NCBI GenBank assembly: GCA_013398955.1
Contig: VWPU01005228.1
Location: forward strand, 11,642-75,641
Source: Callaeas wilsoni
Lineage: Eukaryota; Chordata; Aves; Passeriformes; Callaeidae
Reading direction: 5' to 3'
Length of the DNA: 64,000 nt
Shown here piece by piece: positions 63,301 to 64,000 of this stretch. Every line of letters begins with the position of its first letter. The first letter of the stretch is position 1. The notes under the pieces are model-generated. The model was not told where the DNA came from and ran no database searches. It was given only the letters and a program-made list of their open reading frames with translations. Position numbers and translations under genes: made by a program.

Positions 63301-64000
63301 AATTGAATGGATATGTGCATTATTCTACTTAGCTAAAAAGAAGGGAAAACTAAGGGGGCAAGGAAAAATGTCAAAATTTAAATTATCACACCTTTAGAAG
63401 GAATAGCTTCTGAATAATCTCTGGAGTTTAGCATTCCAAACATTATATGGTGCTAGCAAATTGTGTGCATCAGTAGAATTATTAAATATATCTACAACAC
63501 ATGAATGCATGCAAATCGGAAATCATTCACTCCAGTAGAATTTATATACTGTGAACATTACTGTAATTACTTTGAAATTGACCATTTATAGTCTATATTT
63601 TTATTCTTAAATACACAATATATGTGGCAATCTACACTTCTAATGTACCATAAATAATAGCATACTTTACTTAACAAAGTACCACAGCCATGCAATGTTA
63701 AATGTCTAATCAAAATTTTCTCATTTATTTTCAAGTGCTGTGTATTATATTTTGAAAAATTAAAACTTTTATGTAGGGTTGTGTTCAAGAATTACTTAAA
63801 CAGGATTCAATGTAATGAATAGTTAAATAAGAAATCAAAGAGTGAAACAAAACCTTATGTAAGATATTTGGAATTTTTTATTAAATTAATAAAAAATAAC
63901 CCTACCTCTGGAAAAAAAAATAAATCCAGTGGCAGAATTTGGTCCTAAGAGAGGCAAGTTTTCAAACATAGCTTTCAGGGTGTGGTTGCATGAAATTGTA
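60319..64000. other. AT-rich non-coding stretch to window end
   Basis: No gene recognised in about 3.7 kb. A-rich runs occur at 61,368-61,382 and 61,404-61,414, and an A run at 61,858-61,869. The segment 61,480-61,745 is repeat-free and less AT-rich than its surroundings. Open frames are all 75 codons or fewer and have no motif. Confidence 0.5.

Noticed and set aside
1..64000. CRISPR arrays, operons, prophage or other bacterial-type systems
   Set aside because: There are no regularly spaced repeats and no dense coding. LINE and LTR content shows a vertebrate nuclear genome.

Overview
The window looks like avian nuclear DNA with no supportable protein-coding gene. The main evidence for a bird is repeat content. 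There are several fragments of the CR1 LINE family, including the 3' tail of bird CR1 and recognisable CR1 reverse-transcriptase (RT) peptides. There is also a long solo LTR whose two ends match a bird endogenous-retrovirus LTR as I remember it. Some of the CR1 fragments are so decayed that they resemble the old CR1 layer shared with turtles and crocodilians. The species cannot be named from this sequence. Overall the DNA is AT-rich and unique, and open frames are short (longest about 130 codons). That fits a gene desert or a very large intron on a macrochromosome.

Layout. 1-4.5 kb: unique AT-rich DNA. 4.5-6.75 kb: two CR1 fragments on the minus strand, the second keeping the C-terminal RT region and the 3' tail; a 15-unit ATTTT microsatellite follows at 7.0 kb. 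7-22 kb: unique DNA with short tandem repeats, a Z-DNA-prone TG/CG tract (13.9 kb), a GC-richer island (14.5-14.95 kb) and an ATTC microsatellite (18.5 kb). 22.4-22.9 kb: an LTR-like segment with a polyadenylation signal. 26.26-26.75 kb: a strongly decayed CR1 3' region on the minus strand. 29.4-29.7 and 33.0-33.55 kb: GC-richer islands, possibly old LTR pieces; the second holds a G-quadruplex motif. 36.84-37.5 kb: a fossil CR1 RT core on the minus strand. 42.2 kb: an 83-bp CR1 scrap. 44.15 kb: an ATCT microsatellite. 49.078-50.714 kb: a solo LTR flanked by a perfect 5-bp target-site duplication (AGTCC). 54.5-55.35 and 61.5-61.75 kb: unique stretches that might be conserved non-coding elements. 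59.3-60.3 kb: a plus-strand CR1 ORF2 fragment that has lost its RT core by internal deletion.

Nothing here works together as a gene system. There is no operon, CRISPR array, tRNA or rRNA that I can recognise. The best-supported results are the solo LTR with its target duplication and the set of CR1 fossils of different ages. I did not find an undescribed functional system.
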